From assembly GCA_947175055.1 (NCBI GenBank), contig CAMWLJ010000010.1, positions 1 through 55,360 of the forward strand: DNA of 55,360 nt, in the 5' to 3' direction. The notes below the pieces were generated by a model. It was not told the origin of the DNA. It saw only the letters and a program-made list of their open reading frames with translations, and did not search any database. The position numbers were made by a program, and so were the translations under genes. The DNA comes from an uncultured Lachnospiraceae bacterium (GTDB lineage Bacteria; Bacillota; Clostridia; Lachnospirales; Lachnospiraceae). This document shows positions 25,340-34,384 of the stretch, in pieces; position 1 is the first letter of the stretch; each line of letters opens with the position of its first letter.

Positions 25340-26280
25340 TGGCAGATGTTAAGAAGATCGCTACGCGCGAAAGTTATGGTAATGCACTTGCTGAATGTGG
25401 TGCTGATTTTCCGAATCTGGTAGTCCTTGATGCTGATCTTGCGGGTGCTACCAAGACCGGGGTGTTCCAGAAGGCATTTCCGGATCGCCATGTAGACTGC
25501 GGTATCGCAGAGTGTAATATGACAGGTATTGCGGCAGGACTTGCTACCTGCGGCAAGATTCCGTTCATCAGTTCTTTCGCTATGTTTGCGGCAGGACGGA
25601 ACTTCGAGCAGGTGCGTAACTCTATCGGTTATCCTCATCTGAATGTGAAGATCGGTGCCACTCATGCCGGTATCACGGTGGGTGAGGACGGTGCGACTCA
25701 CCAGTGTAACGAGGATGTGGCGTTGATGCGCACGGTACCCGGTATGACGGTGGTCGTGCCTTCCGATGATGTGGAAGCGAAGGCGGCCGTACGGGCGGCA
25801 ATCGAATTTGAAGGGCCGGTGTATCTGCGTTTTGGTCGTGCAGCAGTGCCGGTGATCAATGACAGACCGGATTATAAATTTGAACTGGGCAAGGGCGTTC
25901 TCCTTAGAGAAGGCAGTGACGTGACTATCATCGCCAGCGGTATCACGGTAGCTTCTGCACTGGAAGCGGCACAGATGCTGGAGGCTGACGGCATCAGCGC
26001 TGAGGTGATCAATATCCATACTATCAAGCCTCTTGATGAAGAACTTGTGGTGGCTTCTGCGAAGAAGACAGGCAAGGTAGTGACTGCGGAAGAGCATTCT
26101 GTGATCGGCGGCCTTGGCAGTGCAGTGTGCGACTGCTTATGTGCACAGTGTCCTACACCGGTTCTTAAGATCGGTATGCAGGATGTGTTCGGTGAGTCAG
26201 GCCCTGCAGGTGCGCTGGTTGAGAAATACGGACTGGACGGCAAGGGGATCTATGAGTCTGTAAAGGGCTTTGTGAAATAG
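25339..26280 (+). CDS. tkt: Transketolase, C-terminal subunit
   Basis: The 313-residue pyrimidine-binding and C-terminal half shows LVVLDADLAGATKTGVFQKA, DCGIAECNMTGIAAGLAT (with the cofactor-activating Glu), FISSFAMFAAGRNFEQVRN, HAGITVGEDGATHQCNEDVA and a C-terminal EEHSVIGGLGSAV. It pairs with the preceding subunit to form active transketolase. The start codon overlaps the previous stop. A 10-bp stem without T run (CAGCCATCGC/GCGGTGGCTG, 26298-26321) follows in the 96-bp gap before rpe. Confidence 0.95.
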   Translation: MADVKKIATRESYGNALAECGADFPNLVVLDADLAGATKTGVFQKAFPDRHVDCGIAECNMTGIAAGLATCGKIPFISSFAMFAAGRNFEQVRNSIGYPHLNVKIGATHAGITVGEDGATHQCNEDVALMRTVPGMTVVVPSDDVEAKAAVRAAIEFEGPVYLRFGRAAVPVINDRPDYKFELGKGVLLREGSDVTIIASGITVASALEAAQMLEADGISAEVINIHTIKPLDEELVVASAKKTGKVVTAEEHSVIGGLGSAVCDCLCAQCPTPVLKIGMQDVFGESGPAGALVEKYGLDGKGIYESVKGFVK

Positions 26281-26376
26281 CAACTTTTTCTGTTTTCAGC
26301 CATCGCTGCGGCGGTGGCTGAGAAGTTGTTTGCAGAATTCTTACACAAAGAGGATGTAGGATAAGGAAGTAGGAGA

Positions 26377-27045
26377 ATGTCTGAAAAAAATACTAGGAAA
26401 AACATTTTGTCTCCTTCGATCCTGGCAGCGGATTTCTCAGTGCTCGGAGAGCAGATCAGAGAAGCGGCTGCGGCGGGAGCGCAGTATATCCATATCGATG
26501 TGATGGACGGTGTGTTTGTGCCGTCAATCTCCTTTGGAATGCCGCTGATCAAGTCGATCCGCAAGGCAACGGACAGGGTGTTTGATGTACATTTGATGAT
26601 CGTAGAGCCGGAACGGTATGTGAAACAGTTTAAAGAATGTGGAGCTGACAGCATTACCTTTCATCTGGAGGCCACTGGAGATGCCGATGCATTGATCGAT
26701 CAGATCCGCGCTCTCGGATGCCGGGTGGGGATGTCCATTAAACCAGGGACACCGATCGAGGCTGTCAGGAAATACCTGCCAAAGATAGATATGTTGTTGG
26801 TGATGACGGTGGAGCCGGGATTTGGCGGACAGCAGTATATACCGGAATCTACAGAGCGTATCAGACGGGCACGCGGGATGGCAGATGAGTTAGGCATTGA
26901 TCTTGATATTCAGGTGGATGGGGGTGTCGGCCAGGATAATGTGCATGTGGTGCTGGAGGCCGGCGCCAATGTGATCGTATCCGGTTCGGCGGTTTTCCAT
27001 GGAGATATTACGGATAATGTGAAGAGATTTATAGCGCAGCTTTAA
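26377..27045 (+). CDS. rpe: Ribulose-phosphate 3-epimerase
   Basis: This 222-residue TIM-barrel enzyme interconverts ribulose-5-P and xylulose-5-P. Motifs are SPSILAADFSVLGEQ, IDVMDGVFVPSISFG (metal His/Asp region), DVHLMIVEPERYV, LVMTVEPGFGGQQYIPES and DIQVDGGVGQDNV, followed by a phosphate-binding loop (ANVIVSGSAVF). It completes the non-oxidative pentose phosphate link of the locus. Its stop lies in the loop of a perfect hairpin and overlaps the convergent GH2 stop by 4 nt. Confidence 0.95.
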   Translation: MSEKNTRKNILSPSILAADFSVLGEQIREAAAAGAQYIHIDVMDGVFVPSISFGMPLIKSIRKATDRVFDVHLMIVEPERYVKQFKECGADSITFHLEATGDADALIDQIRALGCRVGMSIKPGTPIEAVRKYLPKIDMLLVMTVEPGFGGQQYIPESTERIRRARGMADELGIDLDIQVDGGVGQDNVHVVLEAGANVIVSGSAVFHGDITDNVKRFIAQL

Positions 27046-27056
27046 GGCTGCGCTAT
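27031..27056. terminator. Hairpin containing both convergent stop codons
   Basis: ATAGCGCAGC (27031-27040) and GCTGCGCTAT (27047-27056) form a perfect 10-bp stem. The 6-nt loop TTTAAG holds the rpe stop (27043-27045) and the GH2 stop on the other strand (27042-27044). Neither side has a good T run, so termination efficiency is unclear. Confidence 0.7.
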
Positions 27057-28844
27057 CTTGTTGATCTCCCGGTCGTAGGTGAAGATTCCGTTCACCTCTT
27101 CTTCCACATCGGATAATTGCGTATAAACCCCTGCGCACATTCCTTCAGGGATCTGTTCCTGCACTTTCTGCATCCGCTCCTTAAAAGCCTTCTGTAACCC
27201 TGCGGCATCTTTAAAGGTGCCATATCCATACAACTTATCGTAAGCACTGTGCTCAGGAACTTGCATGGAGTACCCGCCAAACTCCGACAGTACGGTCGCA
27301 CGCTTTGATTCGGTGGCAAACTTCAGTTTAAAGAAATAGTGATGAATACTCTGCAGGTCTCCGCCGTTTTGGTCAAACCAGCCGCTGGCCTGGTCGATCA
27401 GGCGGCTTGGATCGCATGTTCTGGCGATCTTGGTAATGTGCCTGGCGTGGAATTGCCCCCAACCCTCATTGAACAGGACCCACGTGGCAATGCTTGGATG
27501 TCCTTTCAGAAGACGGATCGTGGCTTTCATCTCCTTTACAAATTCCAGACGGCCTTCCCGGTGTGCGCGGGACAGGAGACGCAGGCAGCTGTCCGGTATC
27601 CACAGCCTTTTCCTGGAAAAAAGAGTCGCCGCGTAGGTTACGAACCAGTGCTTATAGGAACTGCCGCCGTTTACCATATCCTGCCATACGATCATGCCAA
27701 GGCGGTCGCAGTGATAGTACCATCGCTGGGGCTCGATCTTTATATGCTTGCGCAGCATGTTAAAGCCCATTTTCTTCATTTCGGTAATATCAAAGATATA
27801 AGCCGCATCGGCCGGGGCCGTATACAGTCCATCAGGCCAGTAGCCCTGATCTAACACACCGTTCTGGAAGTGCGGCTGTCCGTTTAAACAGATGCGCGGA
27901 ATGCCGTTATGATCCGGCTCTACGGTAAAATCGCGTAAGGCAAAGTAGCTCTCGACAGTATCTTCACCCATTGTAACGGTAATATAATACAGATAAGGCT
28001 CGTCACAAGTCCATGGGCGGATGATTGGAAGCGAAAGTCCTATGACGTGACCGGCATGACCATTTGCCTCAGCGATCGTTTCCTGGGCAGCTTTTTGCGT
28101 CTCGATATCGGATTCTTTGTCACTCTGATACAGAGCCGGTCTTTTGATCTGTATCGTTACCGGCAGCGCTGAAGAAGAACAGACGGTGAGCTGCACGGTT
28201 CTGTGCTTTAAGTCGGGCACTGCGAGGACTTCTTCCACGTAATGCGCAGGCACATACTCCATCCAGACAGTCTGCCAGATTCCGCTCTGCGCCGTGTAGA
28301 ACATACCGCCCCTCTTTAACTTCTGCTTTCCTCTGGCATGGTAAGAGGTATCGCTGAGATCCCTTACGGCGAGAAGAAGATCGATAGTTCCAGCTTGTCC
28401 GTCAGAGGCATCTTCGTCTGCAGCCCCGGACTTTTGACAATATTGCGTGATGTCCACAGAGAATGGCAGATAGCCGCCGGTATGCCTTGTGACTTCATTG
28501 CCGTTGATATACACAAGACATGCTTGATCCACTGCGCCGAAGTGCAGGATCAAACGAAACCCGGTCTGCAGTTTACCGGAATCTACAGGCAGGCTTCTCC
28601 GGTACCAGAGATATTCGTCCGGCTGCAGCTGCCTGCCGACACCGGAGAGAACACTTTCCGGTGAAAAGGGGACCAGGATCTTGCCGTCAAAAGTTTTAGG
28701 CCGCCGGAAATTCCGGGTGATTGCATACTCCCAGTATCCGTTTAGGGTGATATAACTTTGACGCTGTAAAAGTGGGCGTGGATATTCCGGCAGGACATGT
28801 GCCGGATCGAGAGTGCGTCCCCAGCGTGTATATAGTTGTTTCAT
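27042..28844 (-). CDS. Glycoside hydrolase family 2 (beta-galactosidase-like)
   Basis: The 600-residue GH2 enzyme has an N-terminal jelly-roll sugar-binding domain (about 30-185, with EYLWYRRSLPV, GGYLPFSVDIT and SGIWQTVWMEYV), an immunoglobulin-like domain and a TIM barrel. The catalytic acid/base Glu is in VLFNEGWGQF and the nucleophile Glu in VLSEFGGYS. There is no signal peptide, so it acts on imported oligosaccharides. GH2 covers beta-galactosidase, beta-glucuronidase, beta-mannosidase and rarer arabinosidase activities; the arabinose locus alongside suggests a plant arabinogalactan or galactoside substrate, but that is inference. Confidence 0.9.
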   Translation of the reverse strand: MKQLYTRWGRTLDPAHVLPEYPRPLLQRQSYITLNGYWEYAITRNFRRPKTFDGKILVPFSPESVLSGVGRQLQPDEYLWYRRSLPVDSGKLQTGFRLILHFGAVDQACLVYINGNEVTRHTGGYLPFSVDITQYCQKSGAADEDASDGQAGTIDLLLAVRDLSDTSYHARGKQKLKRGGMFYTAQSGIWQTVWMEYVPAHYVEEVLAVPDLKHRTVQLTVCSSSALPVTIQIKRPALYQSDKESDIETQKAAQETIAEANGHAGHVIGLSLPIIRPWTCDEPYLYYITVTMGEDTVESYFALRDFTVEPDHNGIPRICLNGQPHFQNGVLDQGYWPDGLYTAPADAAYIFDITEMKKMGFNMLRKHIKIEPQRWYYHCDRLGMIVWQDMVNGGSSYKHWFVTYAATLFSRKRLWIPDSCLRLLSRAHREGRLEFVKEMKATIRLLKGHPSIATWVLFNEGWGQFHARHITKIARTCDPSRLIDQASGWFDQNGGDLQSIHHYFFKLKFATESKRATVLSEFGGYSMQVPEHSAYDKLYGYGTFKDAAGLQKAFKERMQKVQEQIPEGMCAGVYTQLSDVEEEVNGIFTYDREINKIAQP

Positions 28845-28871
28845 ATGATCGCTCCTGTCATGATGGGGTTA

Positions 28872-28940
28872 CTATAGAAAACGCCCATCCTGTCGGTAAA
28901 CGGGATGGGCGGCGTCTACGGTTTCTATAGTTAACTATAG
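28872..28940 (-). terminator. Nested hairpin and 16-bp palindrome between MATE and GH2 genes
   Basis: In minus-strand orientation CGCCCATCC (28903-28911) pairs with GGATGGGCG (28882-28890) and is followed by TTTT, a terminator for the MATE transcript. An outer pair CTATAGAAA/TTTCTATAG (28922-28930 with 28872-28880) encloses it. It merges with the perfect palindrome CTATAGTTAACTATAG (28925-28940), which could be an operator for GH2. Confidence 0.65.
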
Positions 28941-28969
28941 CATTGCGCACTCTTGAAAGCAATATTTTT

Positions 28970-29005
28970 CCACCTGTGCGGTTGCAATCCAACACACAGT
29001 GTGCT
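28970..29005 (+). repeat. Terminal fragment of the family A MITE-like repeat
   Basis: CCACCTGTGCGGTTGCAATC (28970 onward) followed by CAA matches the outer end of the element at 3789 (CCAACTGTGCGGTTGCAATC) at 19 of 20 positions. Only one end is present, followed by the small dyad CACACAGTGTG. Confidence 0.55.
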
Positions 29006-29043
29006 GTCTTAACTGACTGACATTGATGGGTAAACTGTTACAC

Positions 29044-30474
29044 TTATGATACGATATTCTGCAGCCAGACGCCCTTCTTTACCAGTACGAAACCGATGAT
29101 GCACTTTATGATATCGCCTACCTGCACGAGAATAAAGACCGCTGTGACCGGCAGAGTGGTAAAACGGCTTAACGTGAAGGCAATAGTCACGCTGACACAC
29201 CAGATGAACACGCTGTCAAACAGGAAGGTAACGATCGTCTTACCGCCGGAACGGAGTGTGAAGTAGGAGGCGTGTAGGAATGCATTCTGCGGCATAAAGA
29301 CCGCGGTGATCATAATAAAATATTTGGCCAGTTCCCGAACATCTGCCTCAGTATTGTATAGCTGCGGGAAGAGGGGAGCCAGGACCAGCATCACAAGCGC
29401 TACACAGGTACAGCAGAACACGGAAAAGGCGATCAACTTGTTGTCCTGGTCCCTGGCTTCATCCATCTTGCCGGCGCCCAGCAGCTGTCCTACAATAATG
29501 GCTACGGAATCACCCAGCGCAATAAAGACGATGTTAAACACGTTGCCGATCGTGTTGGAAATATTCTGTGCGGCAATGACATTCAGTCCACGGACGGAAT
29601 AGCATTGCGAAAGCATTGCCATGCCTGCGGCCCACAGTGTCTCGTTTAAAAGAAGCGGTGTGCCCTTGACCAGAATCTTTTGCACCAGATGACCGGGAAC
29701 CTTTAAGGTGGAATACAGACCTTCAACGAAAGGATTCCGCTCTTTGTGCTTATGCGTATGCAGCAGAATGATGGCCGCCTCTACATAACGGGAAATGACC
29801 GTAGCGATGGCGGCTCCCTGTACACCCAGCGCAGGCGCACCGAATTTGCCGTAGATCAGGATATAATTCAGCACCAGATTGATGCATACTGCCACAATCC
29901 CGGCTTTCATGGGCAGCAGTGTCTGGCCGCACTCACGCAGCGTGCTGGAATAGACTTGTACCATCATGAAGGGCAGCAGGCCGGTCAGCATGATCCAAAG
30001 ATATTGTTTTCCGTAATGCAGAGTGGCAGCTGCACTCTCGACGGTGCCTTCTCCCTGTAGGTAGAATTGAATCAAAGTATCCCCTGCAAACAGAAAAAGC
30101 CCCGTGGTGAAAAGCGTGATCACGGCTACGATCCATATTTTAAAGCGGACGGTCTGGCGAATGCCTTCCTGATTTCGCTGGCCGAAGTACTGTGCGGTAA
30201 AAATGCCGGCACCGGATACGCCGCCAAACAGACATAAGTTGTATACGAAGATCAATTGGTTGACAATGGCAACGCCGGACATCGGTTCCGTACCGACACG
30301 TCCGATCATAATATTATCCAGTAGACCTACGAAATTAGTGATACCGTTCTGAATCATGATGGGTACGGCAATAGCCAATACCATCTTATAGAAAGCTTTG
30401 TCACCGACAAATCTACGCAGGAGACCGGGGCGAGCTTGTGGTGTTGCGATGGAATTCCTATTAGTGTTTTTCAT
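29044..30474 (-). CDS. MATE-family multidrug or metabolite exporter
   Basis: This 476-residue integral membrane protein has twelve predicted helices in two MatE halves. The first half contains AIAVPIMIQNGITNFVGLLD and MIGRVGTEPMSGVAIVNQL; the second contains LWAAGMAMLSQCYSVRGLNV and IALGDSVAIIVGQLLGAGK, matching NorM/DinF-type antiporters that use Na+ or H+ gradients. The substrate is unknown. It is transcribed toward the GH2 gene with a terminator between them. Upstream, the minus strand carries a plausible promoter ending in TATAAT near 30500. Confidence 0.92.
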   Translation of the reverse strand: MKNTNRNSIATPQARPGLLRRFVGDKAFYKMVLAIAVPIMIQNGITNFVGLLDNIMIGRVGTEPMSGVAIVNQLIFVYNLCLFGGVSGAGIFTAQYFGQRNQEGIRQTVRFKIWIVAVITLFTTGLFLFAGDTLIQFYLQGEGTVESAAATLHYGKQYLWIMLTGLLPFMMVQVYSSTLRECGQTLLPMKAGIVAVCINLVLNYILIYGKFGAPALGVQGAAIATVISRYVEAAIILLHTHKHKERNPFVEGLYSTLKVPGHLVQKILVKGTPLLLNETLWAAGMAMLSQCYSVRGLNVIAAQNISNTIGNVFNIVFIALGDSVAIIVGQLLGAGKMDEARDQDNKLIAFSVFCCTCVALVMLVLAPLFPQLYNTEADVRELAKYFIMITAVFMPQNAFLHASYFTLRSGGKTIVTFLFDSVFIWCVSVTIAFTLSRFTTLPVTAVFILVQVGDIIKCIIGFVLVKKGVWLQNIVS

Positions 30475-30766
30475 ATTACGATGCGTCCTTTCTATCTATG
30501 TATTATTATAGTTTACAATTTTAACGATCAAATCCTATCTGGCAACAATGTGGATGAATGCTTTTCTGGTGCGCCGTTGCGGTATGAGTCTGTACCAAGG
30601 AACCGGCGGTATACTTGAAACTACAACAAATCGAGGCTAAAGAAGAAAATGAACTACAATAACGATTAAATCAATAACTCTCCACGAATACCTCATAAAA
30701 TAAGAGCAGGTAATAAAGCATTTTACCCTATCTAAATCAGATATGCAACAAGGAAGATGCTTTTGC

Positions 30767-30935
30767 CCAAAATATGTCGAAACCTGTCGAGTAAACTACA
30801 CGAACAGTTTATTTGAATGACGCCGCATCAAAAATTTGGCTTGCTATTCTACGGATAATAAAATAGTATTGAAATATGATGTAACATTAAATACTATAAC
30901 TACAATGCTAATTGTGGAGAATACAGGAGGCAGAT
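30767..30935 (+). promoter_or_regulatory. Promoter/operator of BlaI-M56 cassette 1
   Basis: TTGAAA (30869-30874), 17 bp and TACTAT (30892-30897) form a promoter. Each element is overlapped by one arm of the inverted repeat ATAGTATT (30863-30870)/AATACTAT (30890-30897). A second dyad, ACAAT-GCTA-ATTGT (30902-30915), lies just downstream. The whole block, starting at AAAATATGTCGAAACCTGT, is duplicated at 34214-34384. The rest of the 461-bp gap from 30475 shows nothing else assignable. Confidence 0.65.
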
Positions 30936-31316
30936 ATGATACTGGCGAGTCTAACAGATTGTGAACAACTGGTAATGAAGACGGTATGGGATGCAGAGGA
31001 TGAACTAAGCCTGATGGAGATCATGCAGCGGGTGAACGATAAGTACCACAAGAATTGGAAACCACAGACGGTATCTACGTTCTTGGCCCGACTGGTGAGA
31101 AAAGGATATCTGAGGCATTACCGCCAGGGGCGCGTATTCTTTTATCAGATTCTGATTCCCTTGGAAGAATATAAAGGGCAGTTGACGAATGATTATGTGG
31201 GTTTCTGGAACCACGGTAATGCGGACGAGTTTTTATGTGCACTGGCGCAGGGAAGACCATTACGGCAGGATGAGATCGAAAGGATTCACAGATTGATCGA
31301 TGGATTGGATGAATAA
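30936..31316 (+). CDS. BlaI/MecI-family transcriptional repressor, copy 1
   Basis: This 126-residue winged-helix repressor has LTDCEQLVMKTVWDAEDELS, the recognition region KNWKPQTVSTFLARLVRKG and wing LRHYRQGRVFFYQ, then a C-terminal dimerisation helix region. BlaI/MecI proteins repress their own operon and targets until cleaved after a signal from an M56 membrane protease. It overlaps the M56 gene by 17 nt, so the pair is coupled. AGGAGG 5 nt before the ATG sets the start. It is nearly identical to the copy at 34385; no beta-lactamase or PBP gene is nearby. Confidence 0.92.
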   Translation: MILASLTDCEQLVMKTVWDAEDELSLMEIMQRVNDKYHKNWKPQTVSTFLARLVRKGYLRHYRQGRVFFYQILIPLEEYKGQLTNDYVGFWNHGNADEFLCALAQGRPLRQDEIERIHRLIDGLDE

Positions 31317-32727
31317 CCTGTTTGTGGTGTTGTTGCTGACGACGGTCACGGGGAGCATATTTTATCTGATAGGACTCATATTTGACAAAGTATGGTCCGG
31401 GAATGATATCAAAGTGCTCCGCCTGCAGCTGCGGATGACGCAGTGGGCGTTCTTGCTGCCATGTGTGTATGTTGTATTGTATATGCGAGAGCGAAAGTGG
31501 ATGCCGATAGCAGCAGGCAGTACCATCAACCTTTTCTACAATACTCTGCTGATGAGAAAGCTATGTGCGGTGCTGGCTTGCATATGGATAGTACTGTTCG
31601 CGACATTATTTATACGCAAGATGTGGAAGCGGAGCCATTGGATGAGAATGTTTGATGGCAATATCCCGGAGGAAGATGCCGAAACGCAGGCGATGTTTGA
31701 GGAGATCTGCACCCGTCTGGGTATAACCGGTAAAGTATCGCTATATCGGAACGACTCGGTAAAGATGGCGTGTATGACCTACTGGCACGGATATGCGGTG
31801 GTATTGCCGCTGGAGCGGTATACGAGAAAAGAGACCGCCGTCATTCTTTATCATGAATTGTGTCATTATCTGAATCGAGATCTCTATGTGGGAACGGTGA
31901 GTTGTATTGTATCCTTACTACATGTGTTTAACCCGTTGGTGCCGATCATGCTACGGCAGCTGGATTTGGTATGTGAGGAGTATTGTGACAGGCGGGCATG
32001 TCAGGAAGGAGCGGAGATGTTCAGCGAGAAGGAATATTTCCTGACGATATTGAAGATGCTGTCCAAGGAAGAAAAGAGGGAACGGTATAACCTGTTTGCG
32101 CTGGCAGACACGATAGGGGAATTTGAAAGGAGAGTACAGTGTATGAAGAGATATCATGAACATGGTGGAATCAAGAAAGGGACAGCGGTAGTGCTGTCGG
32201 TATGCTTCCTGATCGGGAGCAGCATAACGGCCCTGGCAGCCGGAGATAGCATGACAGAGGCATATGCAAAAGCAGTGGAGGCGACGGACAACAGAGCTGA
32301 GGATACCGAGGTGGTTGCGGATCTCGAGGGAGAGGCAGTCGAGATGAGTGACGAGGAAGTGATTGAGGAGTTCGCCAGAATGTATGATCTGGATCCGGAT
32401 GATGTGATCATGATGGGGGAAGAAGGCGTTGAGACAGTAGGCGACTGTATTTATATTGACTGGACGCTTAGACCGGGAAAGACAGGAATGACTTCCGGCT
32501 TCTCGAAAGAGGTAGGAGAAAAGACTTCAATTATGACTATAGGTGAGCCGGATGATATCAAATATCAGATGGGTGTCAAGGACCCGAATGAGCTCATGCG
32601 GTATGTAGAAGGAACGGGACATCTTAGTCATGATTTTTCTATTACTATTAAGGGAAGATATTATTTCTTCGTAACGAATCTTGACAGTTCCAGGAATATA
32701 CAGGTGAAGGGAACTGTCATCAAATAG
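31300..32727 (+). CDS. M56-family membrane metalloprotease (BlaR1/MecR1-like), copy 1
   Basis: The 475-residue protein has several N-terminal transmembrane helices, an intramembrane zinc site LYHELCHYLNRDL (HExxH), a further helix pair and a late TM segment (about 290-312). An acidic external domain of about 165 residues follows. BlaR1-type proteins transmit an outside signal into proteolysis that inactivates BlaI. The external domain here (IYIDWTLRPGKTGM, FVTNLDSSRNIQVKG) shows no penicillin-binding SxxK/KTG motifs, so the ligand is not evidently a beta-lactam. The start at 31300 is inside blaI; ATG 31309 is an alternative. Confidence 0.88.
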   Translation: MDWMNNLFVVLLLTTVTGSIFYLIGLIFDKVWSGNDIKVLRLQLRMTQWAFLLPCVYVVLYMRERKWMPIAAGSTINLFYNTLLMRKLCAVLACIWIVLFATLFIRKMWKRSHWMRMFDGNIPEEDAETQAMFEEICTRLGITGKVSLYRNDSVKMACMTYWHGYAVVLPLERYTRKETAVILYHELCHYLNRDLYVGTVSCIVSLLHVFNPLVPIMLRQLDLVCEEYCDRRACQEGAEMFSEKEYFLTILKMLSKEEKRERYNLFALADTIGEFERRVQCMKRYHEHGGIKKGTAVVLSVCFLIGSSITALAAGDSMTEAYAKAVEATDNRAEDTEVVADLEGEAVEMSDEEVIEEFARMYDLDPDDVIMMGEEGVETVGDCIYIDWTLRPGKTGMTSGFSKEVGEKTSIMTIGEPDDIKYQMGVKDPNELMRYVEGTGHLSHDFSITIKGRYYFFVTNLDSSRNIQVKGTVIK

Positions 32728-32816
32728 GATGGAATTGCTTTATAAATAGAAATATGTGTATGCATTTAGCAAGTAAAAAGAACTGTACTTGATATATGAT
32801 AAAGAAATAATATAAA

Positions 32817-32857
32817 CAGGGAGTATCCGAGACTGTGAAGGTCTTGGATACTTCCTG
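32817..32857. terminator. Hairpin downstream of M56 copy 1
   Basis: CAGGGAGTATCC (32817-32828) pairs with GGATACTTCCTG (32846-32857), twelve pairs with one wobble. The T-rich flank is on the minus-strand side, so direction is unclear. Beyond it the 387-bp gap to the Rpn gene is AT-rich with no convincing gene. Confidence 0.55.
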
Positions 32858-33114
32858 TCTTGATCAGTGATTCTCTTCTCGCGTTTGTTGGAATGTTCGA
32901 TAGAAGTTTTTGTGTCATGTTTCTTTTCTTATGGTTTAGAGTCCCTTGGTGGTATGTTGAATATTTTTGTATTGTCATTGGCGAAGATAGGTACGGTTCT
33001 GCCGTATTTTGTCATTTCACAGTGATCAGCTATAACAGTGGAGTTATAGAAAAATTCGGTTTTCAAAAGGAATTGTCCGATGTATAATGAAAGCAGTGGA
33101 AGAGGGTGATATTT

Positions 33115-33921
33115 TTGAATACAACAGAGCAGACACATCAACAGGACTTAGAGCGTTTAAAGTCACTTCGGTATATGGACGATGATTTTATGACTGTCTG
33201 CCTTGCAGATAATTTTGAAGGCGTGGAGCTGATACTTCGGATCGTTTTAGGGTGCGAAGATATAAAAATCAAGTCGGTTAGGACACAAGAAATGATGAGG
33301 AATTTACAGGGTCGTTCCGCTATTTTAGATGTTCACGCGATTGACAGTACTGATAAGGAATTTGATGTAGAGATTCAAAGGAAAGATACAGGAGCAGGCG
33401 CAAAGAGAGCAAGGCATAACAGCAGTCTGTTGGATGCACACATATTAAAGCCTGGTGATGATACGGAGAATATTCCTGACAGCTATGTTATTTTCATAAC
33501 AGAAAATGATGTAATGGAAGGAAATCAGCCGATATATTCAGTAGAGAGATATGTCACGATTAGTGAAAATAAGGTATTGTTTGGTGACGGTTCGCACATT
33601 CTATATGTGAATGGAAAGTATAGGGGTAATGATGAAATCGGAAAGTTAATGCACGATTTTTCATGCAATGATCCTGATGATATGAATTATGAAGTACTTG
33701 CTAAAAGAGCTCGATACTTTAAGCGAGATGAGAAAGGAGTTGCTGCCATGTGTAAAATTATGGAAGATATGAGAAATGAAGCGATACAGAATAAGGCAAA
33801 GAAGACAGCGGTACACTTGATAAAATTAGGTAAGATATCATTAGAAGAAATAGCTGAAGCTACGGAGTTATCTCTTGATACAGTTAAGGAATTAGAGAAC
33901 CAATCGATGCAGTTAGTATGA
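33115..33921 (+). CDS. Rpn-family / PD-(D/E)XK nuclease transposase-like protein
   Basis: The 268-residue protein matches the PDDEXK_2 transposase group: YMDDDFMTVCLADNFEGVEL, LQGRSAILDVHAIDSTDKEF, the nuclease strand FDVEIQRKDTGAGAKRARHN (Asp and Glu-X-Gln) and DSYVIFITENDV. C-terminal helices end in a HTH-like LGKISLEEIAEATELSLDTV. Such proteins are linked to RecA-independent recombination (Rpn) or are remnants of transposable elements. The TTG at 33115 follows AGAGGG with 8-nt spacing; GTG 33106 is the alternative. It is AT-richer than its neighbours and sits between two duplicated cassettes. Confidence 0.8.
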   Translation: MNTTEQTHQQDLERLKSLRYMDDDFMTVCLADNFEGVELILRIVLGCEDIKIKSVRTQEMMRNLQGRSAILDVHAIDSTDKEFDVEIQRKDTGAGAKRARHNSSLLDAHILKPGDDTENIPDSYVIFITENDVMEGNQPIYSVERYVTISENKVLFGDGSHILYVNGKYRGNDEIGKLMHDFSCNDPDDMNYEVLAKRARYFKRDEKGVAAMCKIMEDMRNEAIQNKAKKTAVHLIKLGKISLEEIAEATELSLDTVKELENQSMQLV

Positions 33922-34213
33922 TCAGTAAAAATTTAGTATTATAATAACGCGCATTTGAGGATGCGTTGGCAAAGGCGCATGGGACAGCAAATTGCAAACC
34001 ATGTGTCTTTTTATGTGTTCAAAAGAGAGGAATATGAGCGAAAACATTCAAATTAGTGCCGCGACGCGTTCTTCTTCATAACTTATAGTATAAAACAAAA
34101 TGGTGTTAAAAGAGAAGAAAAACTCTTATATGCATTAAAAAGTCAATTGCCAAATATTACCTTTTAAAATAAATTATATCAGTAAAATGTTCTGCTTTAT
34201 ACAGGATATTTGC

Positions 34214-34384
34214 TGAAAATATGTCGAAACCTGTTGAGAAAACTACACAAACAGTTTAATTTTACAGTCAGTTTGCCTAAAAAAACACTTGCCATTCCAT
34301 GAACAATAAAATAGTATATGAAGTATGATGCAATTTCAAATACTATAACTACAATGCTAATTGTGGAGAATACAGGAGGCAGAT
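34214..34384 (+). promoter_or_regulatory. Duplicated promoter/operator of BlaI-M56 cassette 2
   Basis: This is the second copy of the block at 30767-30935. The inverted repeat ATAGTAT (34311-34317)/ATACTAT (34340-34346) and the dyad ACAAT-GCTA-ATTGT (34351-34364) are kept, but the -35 has drifted to TATGAA. The preceding part of the 463-bp gap (33922-34213) holds only a weak hairpin near 33945-33968. Confidence 0.6.

Noticed and set aside
26298..26321. Hairpin CAGCCATCGC/GCGGTGGCTG between transketolase and rpe as a terminator.
   Set aside because: It has no T run after the stem, and rpe belongs to the same pathway; it is more likely a read-through or processing structure.
32860..33087. 75-codon frame beginning MISDSLLAFVGMF.
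   Set aside because: No ribosome-binding site, aromatic-rich composition of a shifted AT-rich intergenic stretch, and it runs up to the Rpn ribosome-binding region.
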